Origin: an uncultured Bacteroidota bacterium
GTDB lineage: Bacteria > Bacteroidota > Bacteroidia > Bacteroidales > WCHB1-69
NCBI GenBank assembly: GCA_902774205.1
Contig: CACYHL010000002.1
Coordinates: forward strand, 7,288 to 45,548
Reading direction: 5' to 3'
DNA: 38,261 nt
Numbering within the stretch: position 1 is the first letter of the stretch; every line of letters starts with the position of its first letter. Below are positions 1 through 8,223 of the stretch, piece after piece. Both the position numbers and the translations under genes were made by a program. The notes beneath the pieces were generated by a model. The model ran no database searches. It was not told the DNA's origin and saw only the letters and a program-made list of their open reading frames with translations.

Positions 1-1
1 G

Positions 2-154
2 GCACGGCGGTACGTCTCAAACGCCGAAGAGGTCATAAAAAAAGCAAATTATGACTCAGAACTGAATATTTATACCGACAGCAAATACATTAAGATGGCA
101 GGCGCACCTAACACCACACTGCCGTGTGGTGTTGTCGATGCACGCGCACGATGA
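2..154 (+). CDS. 3' end of an unidentified gene (partial)
   Basis: The frame starting at base 2 stays open for 50 codons from the window edge to a TGA at 152-154. The translation has an ordinary soluble-protein composition (mixed charges, a lysine/glutamate-rich helix-like start, then a Gly/Pro/Thr stretch). I do not recognise the family. Fifty open codons is only weak evidence, because an open run of this length arises by chance fairly often. A perfect 10-bp hairpin (110-133) lies inside the last codons, which is unusual for coding DNA. It could equally be the start of the structured non-coding stretch that follows. Confidence 0.3.
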   Translation, partial: ARRYVSNAEEVIKKANYDSELNIYTDSKYIKMAGAPNTTLPCGVVDARAR

Positions 155-351
155 GCATCTCGGAGAGATGCAACAGACTATGCTGGATGCAGTGACAGTG
201 AGGTCTCGCATATCTCCGATATGCAAGAGCAGCTGCGTCTATCACTCCACCATGCTGCGCTCCGCTTGTATGGTGTTCATAGCACTGCGTGCGTGGCGCC
301 TCTCCGCGGCTTCTTACTACATCAAGCCGCGGCTTTCAAACTGCGTTTTTT
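110..351. other. Hairpin-rich stretch (possible structured RNA or palindromic repeats)
   Basis: Four perfect inverted repeats are packed into 240 bases: 110-119/124-133 (10 bp, loop TGCC), 155-161/165-171 (7 bp, loop GGA), 208-214/218-224 (7 bp, loop TCC) and 304-312/324-332 (9 bp, 11-nt loop). The loops of the second and third hairpins are complementary to each other. The stretch ends in a GC-rich stem-loop plus T6 (327-351). A 100-codon ORF can be read across it (126-428), but its low-complexity Arg/Ser/Cys composition does not look like a protein. Transcription of this segment is inferred, not shown. Confidence 0.4.
327..351 (+). terminator. Stem-loop plus T6
   Basis: A CGCGG/CTGCG stem (with one G-T pair) around a CTTTCAAA loop is followed by six T. 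The segment shares the word CCGCGGCTTTC with the terminator-like stem at 991-1017, so the two flank the 462-959 gene as related copies. It would end transcripts of the structured stretch upstream. Confidence 0.4.
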
Positions 352-411
352 GCCTACATAAAAACATGCAGTATGCCCAGTTTCCTGATAAGAGATATCA
401 ATACTTTGTCG

Positions 412-419
412 TATTTTTG
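412..419 (+). promoter_or_regulatory. -7 box TATTTTTG
   Basis: Matches the Bacteroidetes TAnnTTTG element, followed by GC as in many such promoters. It lies about 43 bases upstream of the ATG at 462. I see no convincing -33 TTTG at the usual spacing. Confidence 0.5.
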
Positions 420-461
420 CATTCATAATAATATGATGTCAAAAACGTACAAAACAATATT

Positions 462-959
462 ATGAACTGGACCATCATCATCATTGAAACCCTCGTCTTG
501 ACCGCTGCGTTCACGGCCATGATTCTGATTCCACTTGTGAAGAACCCCGTTTGGTGGATTGCGGACTACCCCGAGGAGATTCAGGAGGAGTATTTCAAGA
601 CACACGAGCGCATTCCGTCAAAGTTCTTCAGCCCCACAGTGTTACTGAAGAAAGGCATGGCGCTACTCATCGCCCTCGCACTGTTGCTGCTGGTGGTCAA
701 ACTGGCCGGCGCCTATGATTTCTGGTCGGCACTGGGGGTGGGCTACGGGATATGGCTGTTTATCGACTGGTACGACTGCTTCTTCCTCGACTGGGTGCTC
801 TTCGCCAACATGAAGTCCGTGCGTCTGCCCGGCACAGAGCACATGGACGAGGCCTATCACCAGAAGAAATACCATTTCATCCAATCCTGTTGGGGGATGC
901 TCATCGGCCTCATCCCCTGCCTCATCGACGCAGGACTGTATGCTTGGCTGTTTTTGTAA
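462..959 (+). CDS. Four-helix inner-membrane protein, function unknown
   Basis: The 165-residue protein has hydrophobic segments near residues 4-26, 65-83, 88-112 and 142-164. That predicts a small polytopic inner-membrane protein with a charged loop (about 30-62) between the first two helices. Loop motifs such as FIDWYDCFFLDW and the HQKKYHF segment are distinctive, but I cannot name the family. The ATG at 462 follows a -7 box at 412-419, and no SD is evident. The gene is monocistronic: a stem-loop with T7 follows at 991-1017. A shortened, decayed copy of its 3' end, including about ten bases after the stop, is found at 4604-4675 on the other side of the C25 protease gene. Confidence 0.75.
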   Translation: MNWTIIIIETLVLTAAFTAMILIPLVKNPVWWIADYPEEIQEEYFKTHERIPSKFFSPTVLLKKGMALLIALALLLLVVKLAGAYDFWSALGVGYGIWLFIDWYDCFFLDWVLFANMKSVRLPGTEHMDEAYHQKKYHFIQSCWGMLIGLIPCLIDAGLYAWLFL

Positions 960-990
960 AAGAACAAAGCCACATGGTTTATTTACTGAA

Positions 991-1017
991 CCGCGGCTTT
1001 CGGGCTGCAGTTTTTTT
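991..1017 (+). terminator. Intrinsic terminator after 462-959
   Basis: A seven-position stem CCGCGGC/GCTGCAG (one mismatch, one G-T pair) with loop TTTCGG is followed by seven T. The following -7 box overlaps its tail by two bases, so terminator and next promoter are packed back to back. Confidence 0.55.
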
Positions 1018-1018
1018 G

Positions 1019-1026
1019 TAACTTTG
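1019..1026 (+). promoter_or_regulatory. -7 box TAACTTTG for the C25 protease
   Basis: A perfect TAnnTTTG match followed by CA, 60 bases before the ATG at 1086. The leader between them is A-rich and has no strong SD, as is common in this phylum. Confidence 0.6.
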
Positions 1027-1085
1027 CACCGTGGAACTTAACGAGAAAAATATATTTATTGTCATATACCAAAAAAAAACGTTAA

Positions 1086-4000
1086 ATGAGAAAAGTATTA
1101 TTATTCAGTATATTCTTGCTTAGTGTTCTCTTCTTAAGTGCACAGAACTACACACTTCGCCAAAACACGATAAGCAATCTTTCCATTGAGTTCAGCACGC
1201 CCCAATTACAGAGCAGCGTGGTGAAAGCTGGAGATACCCTCTATACTTTCCTCACCATGGATGGCTACGGCAACTCCACGAAAGTGGGTTTCCCGTCATT
1301 GCCGGAACTCACCAAGCTGATAGAGATTCCCTTGTGCGACGAGGTCAACGTCCATATTATGTCGGCAGATTATGAGGAATACGATGCTGCCACCTTGAAT
1401 GTGCTTTATCCTGTGATGCCCTGCCAGCAGAGCTATTCCAAGTCCCACACGGGAGAACGCCCATTCAACAAGAACCAAGTTGTCTATCGTACCGATGCTT
1501 TCTACACTTCGCAGCCGGAGGTAGTCACCGTCCATAAGATCGGCACCATGCGTGATATGAGTATGGCTAATGTGGTGGTGAGTCCCGTGGCCTATAACCC
1601 TGTCACGAACAAGATTAGGGTGTACAGCCGCATCAAGGTGGAGATTACTTACGAGAATGCCGACATTCCGGCTACCATGGAGATGAAGGACAAATACTAC
1701 AGTCCGTTGTTCCACGCTGCCAAGGAGGCCGTCATAAATCCGATGAACATGCGCAGTGAGTTCAACACCACTCCCATCAAATATCTGATCATCGCTAACG
1801 ACATGTTTGCCAACAACGAATATCTGATGTCTTTTGTCGACTGGAAAAAGCGTATCGGCTACCTTGTGGAAGTTGCTTACACGAATGTCATCGGCACCAC
1901 GACCACGGCCATCAGTAACTACATCCAAGCCGAGTACGCCAATGCTACGGCTGAAAATCCGGCACCCACCTTTGTTCTGCTCGTCGGCGACATCGATCAG
2001 ATACCCACTTTCACGGGCTCTGATAATCACAAGACGGACTTGTACTATGCGACTTGTACTATGGGTGACAATCTGCCAGACTGCTACTATGGCCGCTTCT
2101 CGGCTGAGAATGTCGGTCAACTGCTTCCGCAGATTGAGAAAACTTTGATGTACGAGCAATATACCATGCCGGATCCATCCTACCTGGGCAAGGCTGTGTT
2201 GATTGCCGGAAACGACGACACCTGGGCTCCCACCCATCTCAACGGTCAGATTAACTATATCTTCGACAATTACATCACCACCACCTCCCCCACGCACAAT
2301 TACACCACGGTGTACAAACATTTGTATGACTGTTCCAGTCAGGCTGCGACTATCCGCCATGAGATTAGCGACGGATGTGGTTGGATCAACTATACGGCAC
2401 ATGGTTCTGGATACGGCTGGAACGAGCCCGCGTTCACCTGTGACCATGTGCCATACATGAACAATGCGAACAAATATGGTTTCATGATCGGGAACTGCTG
2501 TTTGTCCTGCACATTTGGATCGCCTGAGTGTTTTGCCGAAGCGCTCCTGCGTGTCCCTGACAAGGGAGCAGTCGGCTATATTGGCGGTTCCGACATTACT
2601 TATTGGGATGAGGATTTTTACTGGTCTGTCGGCTTCCGCAGCACCATCGACTCCAACCCGACTTACAATGCCAACTATCTAGGTGGATACGACAAACTCT
2701 TCCATACGCACGGGGAAAATCATGACAAATGGGTCACCAGCATTGCGGGTTTCATGACCGCCGGCAATCTGGCGGTTGAAAGCTCAAGCTCATATCTAAA
2801 GCAATACTACTGGGAGGTTTACCACCTGATGGGCGATCCTTCCCTGAAACCTTATATGGGTATTCCATCTAACTTAACCGTTAACTCCGATGATGTACTC
2901 TTGGTGGGCAGCACCAACTATGAGGTGCAAACCGTCCCTTACGCATACGTGGCCCTGACCTATAACAATGAGTTGGTGGCAGCCGCCTTCACGGATGCCT
3001 CCGGTTATGCAAACCTCACCTTCAGTGCTATCGACATCCTTGGTGATTATGAGTTGGCAGTTTCTGCACAAAACCACATCCAATTCTTCAAGACCGTGCA
3101 GGTTATTGCCCCAACAGGACCCTTTGTGGCCGTTTCCTCGTCCTCCTTGTCCGAGTCCAGTATCCCGCAGCCAGGCTCCACCGTCTATATGGATATAGCC
3201 CTAACCAACTACGGTGTGGCCACAGCCTCCAATGTTACTACCACACTCAGCAGCAGCTATCCTGGCGTACTCATCCTCCAAAACAGCGTGAGCGACATCA
3301 GTATCGCAGTTGATTCCACTAACACGCATAACAATGCTTTCACAATTGTGTTGCCTGCGGACGCCAAGGATGGCGACATCATCCCTTTTGTCATAACCAC
3401 CACCTTTGGCAACGAGACCACCACCAAGTATTTCACGATAATGGTTGTGACCCCGATATTTTCCATTGAGGACGTGGCACTTCAGAACGCAAACGGCACC
3501 ACCTCCTTCGCTCCTGGCGACATGGCAAATGTGACGGTGACCTACTCCAACATCGGCCACAGCTCACTTACTAATGCTATCTTGCACCTAACCAGCCATT
3601 ATAGTCTGGTGACTGTAAACACCCCGGCTCAGAACATTACGGAGCTGCCTACCGGTGCCTCTGCAACCGCACAGTATCAGGTGTCAATCGGCGTCTCTGT
3701 CCCAGACCTGACAACTGTACCGCTCTACGTGAAAGGCGTGGTAGGCCAGGATATCATCGTGGACACTATCTACTTGACAGTCGGTAGTATTACGGAAACC
3801 TTCGAGACGGGTGGTCTGACATCTTTCCCATGGCAGACCAACAACAACCCTTGGTTCGTCACCAATGAGCAGCCTTACGCCGGCAACTACTGCATCCGTT
3901 CCAAAGAGGACTTGAACGGAAACGATCAATCTGATTTCTCCATCACGATCAACTGCTCCGCCGCTGAAAACATCTCCTATTTCCGCAAAGTCTCTTCTGA

Positions 4001-4487
4001 GGATGGCTACGACTTCTTCAAGTTCTACATTGACGATACCGAGATGGACAGCCAAACGGGTTCCACCGATTGGTCACAAGCCTCCTTCCCTGTCAATCCC
4101 GGCACGCACACCTTCAAATTCAGCTATCAGAAGGACTCTGATATCATCGACGGCAGCGACTGCGCTTGGGTGGACAATATTGTTCTCCCTGGCATGGGGA
4201 CCCTGTGTGTGGAAGACATGGACGACAATGTTGGTGTTGAGACCCAAGAGGAGATATTTTACAGTGTATTTCCCAATCCTACAACGGGCTTACTCCATGT
4301 TCAATGCTCCGAACCGGTGCAGCAAATTGTGATCTACGACTTGAACGGTCGCCAGATTATGAGTTGCAATGGGCAATCCGAACAGTTTAATTCCCTCAAC
4401 GTCAACAGTCTTCCCAGCGGACTCTACTTTATCCGTATCCTCACTACCGGGCAACACGATTCTATCTCCAAGTTCATCAAACAATAG
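1086..4487 (+). CDS. Secreted gingipain-like C25 cysteine protease with T9SS sorting domain
   Basis: The 1133-residue protein begins with a signal peptide (about 1-19, cleavage after LFLSAQ-like residues). A propeptide-like region runs to about residue 210. The C25 catalytic region (about 230-600) carries His439 in the TAHGS motif and a Cys471-Cys472 pair in GNCCLSC. By spacing to the conserved CFAEAL motif, Cys471 is the likely nucleophile. Beta-sandwich repeats (about 600-900) follow, then a MAM or cleaved-adhesin-like jelly-roll beginning FETGGL near 905. The C terminus (about 1058-1133) has VFPNPTTG, IYDLNGR and GLYFIRI, typical of a type A Por secretion domain. It should cross the outer membrane by T9SS and be cell-surface bound or released. 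Known members cleave after Arg or Lys; specificity cannot be read here. It is larger than the catalytic region alone would need, so part probably mediates adhesion. Confidence 0.9.
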   Translation: MRKVLLFSIFLLSVLFLSAQNYTLRQNTISNLSIEFSTPQLQSSVVKAGDTLYTFLTMDGYGNSTKVGFPSLPELTKLIEIPLCDEVNVHIMSADYEEYDAATLNVLYPVMPCQQSYSKSHTGERPFNKNQVVYRTDAFYTSQPEVVTVHKIGTMRDMSMANVVVSPVAYNPVTNKIRVYSRIKVEITYENADIPATMEMKDKYYSPLFHAAKEAVINPMNMRSEFNTTPIKYLIIANDMFANNEYLMSFVDWKKRIGYLVEVAYTNVIGTTTTAISNYIQAEYANATAENPAPTFVLLVGDIDQIPTFTGSDNHKTDLYYATCTMGDNLPDCYYGRFSAENVGQLLPQIEKTLMYEQYTMPDPSYLGKAVLIAGNDDTWAPTHLNGQINYIFDNYITTTSPTHNYTTVYKHLYDCSSQAATIRHEISDGCGWINYTAHGSGYGWNEPAFTCDHVPYMNNANKYGFMIGNCCLSCTFGSPECFAEALLRVPDKGAVGYIGGSDITYWDEDFYWSVGFRSTIDSNPTYNANYLGGYDKLFHTHGENHDKWVTSIAGFMTAGNLAVESSSSYLKQYYWEVYHLMGDPSLKPYMGIPSNLTVNSDDVLLVGSTNYEVQTVPYAYVALTYNNELVAAAFTDASGYANLTFSAIDILGDYELAVSAQNHIQFFKTVQVIAPTGPFVAVSSSSLSESSIPQPGSTVYMDIALTNYGVATASNVTTTLSSSYPGVLILQNSVSDISIAVDSTNTHNNAFTIVLPADAKDGDIIPFVITTTFGNETTTKYFTIMVVTPIFSIEDVALQNANGTTSFAPGDMANVTVTYSNIGHSSLTNAILHLTSHYSLVTVNTPAQNITELPTGASATAQYQVSIGVSVPDLTTVPLYVKGVVGQDIIVDTIYLTVGSITETFETGGLTSFPWQTNNNPWFVTNEQPYAGNYCIRSKEDLNGNDQSDFSITINCSAAENISYFRKVSSEDGYDFFKFYIDDTEMDSQTGSTDWSQASFPVNPGTHTFKFSYQKDSDIIDGSDCAWVDNIVLPGMGTLCVEDMDDNVGVETQEEIFYSVFPNPTTGLLHVQCSEPVQQIVIYDLNGRQIMSCNGQSEQFNSLNVNSLPSGLYFIRILTTGQHDSISKFIKQ

Positions 4488-4532
4488 CTACAATACTGAA
4501 AGATGAGATGCTGCATTACCGGCTCTAAGATG

Positions 4533-4540
4533 TATCTTTG
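4533..4540 (+). promoter_or_regulatory. -7 box TATCTTTG without an intact gene behind it
   Basis: A perfect -7 match followed by CA. No intact ORF follows for about 250 bases, only very short ORFs and the decayed gene copy at 4604-4675. It may be the surviving promoter of the lost gene. Confidence 0.45.
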
Positions 4541-4603
4541 CAGCTTAAAAAAATGAGGATGATAATATAGACGCTGGCAGCAAAATGAGCAACTGAACCT
4601 CTA

Positions 4604-4675
4604 CTTCATCCAATCCTGCCGGAGTATTCATCGGCGCAGGACTGTACGTTTGGCTGTTTTTGTAAAAGAACAAAG
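4604..4675 (+). pseudogene. Decayed partial copy of the 3' end of the 462-959 gene
   Basis: This segment aligns with 875-969: both contain TTCATCCAATCCTG, then ATCGG, CAGGACTGTA, TTGGCTGTTTTTGTAAAAGA and ACAAAG. The copy lacks about 24 bases in the middle and has scattered substitutions. Similarity includes the stop codon and the first bases after it. Everything upstream of the 3' end is gone. It is therefore a remnant of a duplication that once flanked the C25 protease gene, not a working gene. Confidence 0.7.
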
Positions 4676-4777
4676 AAAAAAAATATTGTGAAAGATTTCG
4701 GATTTCTTCGCAGCAGAAACCGCAAAATGGGTAATTCTTTCCGTAATCCGTTTAAACCGAGTATGAAATAATCTTCG

Positions 4778-4785
4778 TACTTTTG
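4778..4785 (+). promoter_or_regulatory. -7 box TACTTTTG for the reductase operon
   Basis: A TAnnTTTG match followed by CATCG. It sits 17 bases before an ATG at 4802 and 32 before the ATG at 4817, so the leader is very short if this box is used. Confidence 0.6.
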
Positions 4786-4816
4786 CATCGTAATATTGTC
4801 AATGAATAATACGAAT

Positions 4817-5353
4817 ATGAAAAGAGTAATTGTTATTTCGACGAGTCTTCGTCTTGATTCAAACAGCGACATGCTCGCTGACAGGTTCGTGGAAGGTGCC
4901 AAGGTTGCTGGAAACGAAGTGGAGAAGATTTCTCTCGTAGGAAAGAATATCCAGTTCTGCAAGGGATGTATGGCTTGCCAAAAACTGGGTAAGTGTATCA
5001 TTAACGATGATGTGAACGACATCATGGCAAAGGTGCTCGAGGCCGATGTCGTGGTGTGGGCTACACCTATTTACTATTATGAGATGAGCGGACAAATGAA
5101 GACACTCATCGACCGCATGAATGCCATGTATCCGCTGGAATATAAATTCCGCGATGTCTATCTGCTCACGACAGCTGCCGAGGATGAGGAAGGAACACCA
5201 AAGCGTGCCGAGGCGGGATTGACGGGATGGATTGACTGTTATCCCAAAAGCCGTTTAGCTGGCATGCTCTTTTGCGGAGGGGTGAACAATCCTCGTGAAA
5301 TAGATGGTAACGCTAAATTACAGGAAGCATTTGAAATGGGCAAAAGAATATAA
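4817..5353 (+). CDS. Flavodoxin-fold NAD(P)H-dependent FMN reductase family protein
   Basis: The N terminus (VIVISTSLRLDSNSDMLADRF) is the FMN phosphate-binding loop of flavodoxin-like reductases. It is followed by the cysteine cluster CKGCMACQKLGKC typical of the iron-sulfur-flavoprotein-like subgroup, then ATPIYYYEMSGQMKTLIDR, the usual FMN-contact segment. At 178 residues it has normal family length. It should reduce quinones, nitro compounds or similar acceptors with NAD(P)H, or transfer electrons; the substrate is unknown. An in-frame ATG at 4802 would add MNNTN; I chose 4817 because the conserved domain begins MKRV. It is first in an operon with the lipoprotein hydrolase (4-bp gap region) and the AraC regulator, which probably responds to the same signal. 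Confidence 0.85.
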   Translation: MKRVIVISTSLRLDSNSDMLADRFVEGAKVAGNEVEKISLVGKNIQFCKGCMACQKLGKCIINDDVNDIMAKVLEADVVVWATPIYYYEMSGQMKTLIDRMNAMYPLEYKFRDVYLLTTAAEDEEGTPKRAEAGLTGWIDCYPKSRLAGMLFCGGVNNPREIDGNAKLQEAFEMGKRI

Positions 5354-5356
5354 GTT

Positions 5357-6490
5357 ATGAAGAAAATGATTTTATTCGCAGTACTCGTTGGCAGTTTGCT
5401 GACAGCCTGCACAAATAAAGAAGTAAAACAAACTACAGACAAGAATATGGCGCAGACATTGAATTTGACGCAGGAGTGGGACAAGGTGTTTCCACTGAGC
5501 GAGAAGGTGAACCACAAGAAGGTGAAATTTGAAACACAATATGGTATAACGCTGGCGGCAGACCTCTATGAACCCAAAAATGCCGAAAGCAAACTGCCCG
5601 CCATCGCTGTTAGCGGCCCGTTTGGAGCCACCAAAGAGCAGTCGAGCGGACTCTATGCGATGCGGATGGCAGAGCGTGGCTTTGTGACTCTAGCCTTCGA
5701 CCCGTCGTTCACTGGCGAAAGCAGTGGCGAACCCCGTCGCACAGCTTCACCCGACATCAATACCGAGGATTTCATGGCTGCCGTAGATTTCCTTTTGCAG
5801 TTGGACAATGTTGATGCTGAGAAGATTGGTATTATCGGCATCTGCGGATGGGGAGGCATTGCCCTAAATGCAGCTGCTACAGACCCGCGCATCAAGGCCA
5901 CCGTAGCCAGCACGATGTACGATATGACCCGTGTCAGTGGAAATGGGTACTACGACAGCGAGGATAAAGAGGAGTCGCGCCATGCTGCCCGTGAAGCTCT
6001 CGCCAAACAGCGTATTGCAGATCCTATGGCAATGGCCGGTGGTGTCGTTGACCCACTGCCCGATGATGCACCCCAATTTGTGAAGGACTACTATGACTAC
6101 TATAAAACTTCACGCGGCTATCATGCCCGCTCAGGAAACTCAAACGATGGCTGGCGTGTAATCGGCACACAAGCGTATTCCAACAGCCGATTCCTATACT
6201 ATATCAACGAGATTCGTTCTGCAGTCCTCGTGATGCATGGCGAAAAGGCACATTCACGCTATTTCGGTGAAGCAGCTTACAAATACATGGTGGAAGGCAA
6301 AGCCGATGGGTATAACTTCATTGGCAAGCCCAATCCCGTGCCTGAAAACAAACAGTTACTTATCATCCCTGGTGCCTCACATTGCGACCTTTATGATGGA
6401 GGATATATGGAGCTTGTAGGTAAGGGTGAAGCCAAGAATATGATTCCTTGGGACAAACTGGAAGAGTTCTTCAAGACAAACTTGAAATAA
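5357..6490 (+). CDS. Lipoprotein alpha/beta hydrolase, dienelactone-hydrolase-like with a Cys nucleophile
   Basis: Residues 1-18 form a lipoprotein signal with lipobox LLTAC, so the protein should be anchored in the cell envelope. The alpha/beta-hydrolase fold is indicated by the oxyanion segment AVSGPFGATKEQ, the nucleophile elbow GICGWGG with Cys163 where most esterases have Ser, and a C-terminal GASHCDLYD that supplies the catalytic His. The acid residue is probably in or near the HGEKAHSRYF segment. Cys in the elbow is the feature of dienelactone hydrolases, and this architecture is often annotated as DLH or X-Pro-peptidase-like. The substrate is unknown; an ester or acyl compound is expected. 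It lies 3 bases after the reductase stop and 1 base before the AraC gene, so all three are co-transcribed and perhaps act on one xenobiotic or ester. Confidence 0.8.
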   Translation: MKKMILFAVLVGSLLTACTNKEVKQTTDKNMAQTLNLTQEWDKVFPLSEKVNHKKVKFETQYGITLAADLYEPKNAESKLPAIAVSGPFGATKEQSSGLYAMRMAERGFVTLAFDPSFTGESSGEPRRTASPDINTEDFMAAVDFLLQLDNVDAEKIGIIGICGWGGIALNAAATDPRIKATVASTMYDMTRVSGNGYYDSEDKEESRHAAREALAKQRIADPMAMAGGVVDPLPDDAPQFVKDYYDYYKTSRGYHARSGNSNDGWRVIGTQAYSNSRFLYYINEIRSAVLVMHGEKAHSRYFGEAAYKYMVEGKADGYNFIGKPNPVPENKQLLIIPGASHCDLYDGGYMELVGKGEAKNMIPWDKLEEFFKTNLK

Positions 6491-6491
6491 T

Positions 6492-7394
6492 ATGGCTGAG
6501 AAGAAGATTTTCAAAATCGATTCCGTTGATGCATACAACAGGCTGTACGGTTGGGAAACGTTACATCCGCTGGTGACAGTGGTGAATCACATGGCAGAAC
6601 TGCCAGTAAGTATGAACCACACGCGGCTGAACTACGGCCTCTATGCCCTGTTCCTGAAGCAGGGCGAGGGTTGCTCTATACGCTACGGGCGTGAGAAGTA
6701 TGACTATCAGGAGGGAACTGTCGTTAGTTTTAAGCCAGGACAGGTGGTAGAGGTGGAATGGGATGAGTCGAAGCCTATGCCACCTTCGCGGGGGCTTCTG
6801 TTCCATCCTGACTTGATCTATGGTACGCCTTTAGCCAAGCGCATCCACGACTATACCTTTTTCGACTACGACCAGCGCGAGGCCCTGCATCTCTCGGAGC
6901 GAGAACAACGTATCGTCAGCGACTTGCTCGACAGCATCGAGGAGGAATTGCAGCACCCCGTCGATAAGCACTCGCAGACGCTCATCACCGACGCCATCGG
7001 TATGCTGCTCGACTACTGTATGCGCTACTACGACCGCCAGTTTATCACCCGTCACAAGGTGAATAGTGACATCATGACCCGCTTCCAGCACGACCTGGAG
7101 GCATACTTCCGCAGTGGCGAGGCGGAGCTCAAGGGCCTGCCCACTGTGGCCTGCTTTGCAGACAAGGCCTGCCTCTCCCCCGGCTATTTCGGCGATCTCA
7201 TCAAAAAAGAAACGGGGCTCACGGCACAGCGCTACATCCAGAACAAAGTCATCGACCTCTCGAAACAGTACATCATGGACAAAGAGCTGACACTCAATCA
7301 GGTAGCCTACAAGCTCGGCTTCCAATATCCACAACACTTCACGCGACTGTTCAAGAAGGAGGTCGGCATGACACCGAGTGAGTATAGAAACTAA
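6492..7394 (+). CDS. AraC-family transcriptional regulator
   Basis: The C-terminal hundred residues hold the two helix-turn-helix units of AraC/XylS proteins: ACFADKACLSPGYFGDLIKKETG, then LTLNQVAYKLGFQYPQHFTRLFKKEVGMTPSEYRN. The second is close to the family signature. The N-terminal 170 residues, with short beta-strand-like segments such as YDYQEGTVVSFKPGQVVEV, fit a cupin-like effector-binding domain. Length (300) is normal. The ATG begins one base after the hydrolase stop codon, so translation is probably coupled. As the last gene of the operon it most likely regulates the reductase and hydrolase in response to a small aromatic or ester compound. That role is inference. Confidence 0.88.
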   Translation: MAEKKIFKIDSVDAYNRLYGWETLHPLVTVVNHMAELPVSMNHTRLNYGLYALFLKQGEGCSIRYGREKYDYQEGTVVSFKPGQVVEVEWDESKPMPPSRGLLFHPDLIYGTPLAKRIHDYTFFDYDQREALHLSEREQRIVSDLLDSIEEELQHPVDKHSQTLITDAIGMLLDYCMRYYDRQFITRHKVNSDIMTRFQHDLEAYFRSGEAELKGLPTVACFADKACLSPGYFGDLIKKETGLTAQRYIQNKVIDLSKQYIMDKELTLNQVAYKLGFQYPQHFTRLFKKEVGMTPSEYRN

Positions 7395-7475
7395 AGTCTG
7401 GATGATCCGAGTATGGTTGGAACCGGTTACGGATGAACAATATACAATGGATTGAAATAATAAAGCAATATAAAT

Positions 7476-8156
7476 ATGAAGAAATTGGCATTATTTACAA
7501 TCGTGGCAGCGCTGATGACCGCCTGCTGCCTGATGACGACCGTTTTATTTACATCCTGCTTTTCACCCAACGGGCATTCGAAACATTATACCCCCGAGAT
7601 GATGGCAGAACATTATGAAATGTACAAGCAACAGATGGAAGAACTGCGGGATTATCTGCACCACGCTCTTAAAGACAGTTGCGTAATAGAAGTGGAATTT
7701 GATGGGGATAGTCTGAAGCACTTTTATATTGGTAACTATTATGGCTCTTCCGATTATTTCCACAAGGAAGCCCGTGCACATCAGGATTCCATGATGTCTG
7801 TCGTCGGGCTGACACGGCAGAAATTTGACGATATACAGCAAAAATTGAAATCAATGGGCTGTATAGGTGTAGAATATAATCAGTACATTCCGGATAAAAT
7901 AGTGATTCTTTTCCAGCGAGATGATATTGGGTGTTATAGCTACCTTATACAGACATATCCTATGACAGCCGAAAAGATAGCTAATGCTATAGATTTTCCT
8001 TTACATATCCCATACAATAACTATTGCATTTTTGACTATGATGGGAGCATGGGGGCGTTTGATACGGGAGGATGGAACGAAAGCGAAAAGAAACAGTTCT
8101 TGAAAAAACAGAAGTTGAAAAGAGTTTTATTGCAATGTGGGTTATGTGTATTATAA
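7476..8156 (+). CDS. Probable lipoprotein or exported protein, function unknown
   Basis: The 226-residue product begins with a basic residue pair and a hydrophobic stretch that contains two lipobox-like sites, LMTAC (about residue 17) and LFTSC (about 28). The second follows the longer hydrophobic run and looks like the better processing site. The mature part is rich in Tyr, Asp and Glu and ends in a basic Lys-rich tail. I do not recognise a family. No -7 box or terminator is obvious in the 81 bases between it and the AraC gene, so transcription may read through. A second ORF (7433-7618) overlaps in another frame and is probably not real. Confidence 0.6.
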   Translation: MKKLALFTIVAALMTACCLMTTVLFTSCFSPNGHSKHYTPEMMAEHYEMYKQQMEELRDYLHHALKDSCVIEVEFDGDSLKHFYIGNYYGSSDYFHKEARAHQDSMMSVVGLTRQKFDDIQQKLKSMGCIGVEYNQYIPDKIVILFQRDDIGCYSYLIQTYPMTAEKIANAIDFPLHIPYNNYCIFDYDGSMGAFDTGGWNESEKKQFLKKQKLKRVLLQCGLCVL

Positions 8157-8223
8157 ATTAAAAATCAATTTTTGCAATAAAATAAAAACAAAGTCGTTTG
8201 TTCTTAAAAAGAAGTTTATTCCA

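Noticed and set aside
126-428. 100-codon ORF at the left end
   Set aside because: It overlaps the hairpin cluster, has odd composition and ends near the -7 box of the next gene, so it is most likely not coding.
1296-2447. Minus-strand ORF of 383 codons
   Set aside because: It lies wholly opposite the C25 protease, whose catalytic motifs fix the true frame.
7433-7618. 61-codon ORF overlapping the start of the 7476-8156 gene
   Set aside because: It is in another frame, without promoter or family, while the overlapping gene has a good signal peptide.
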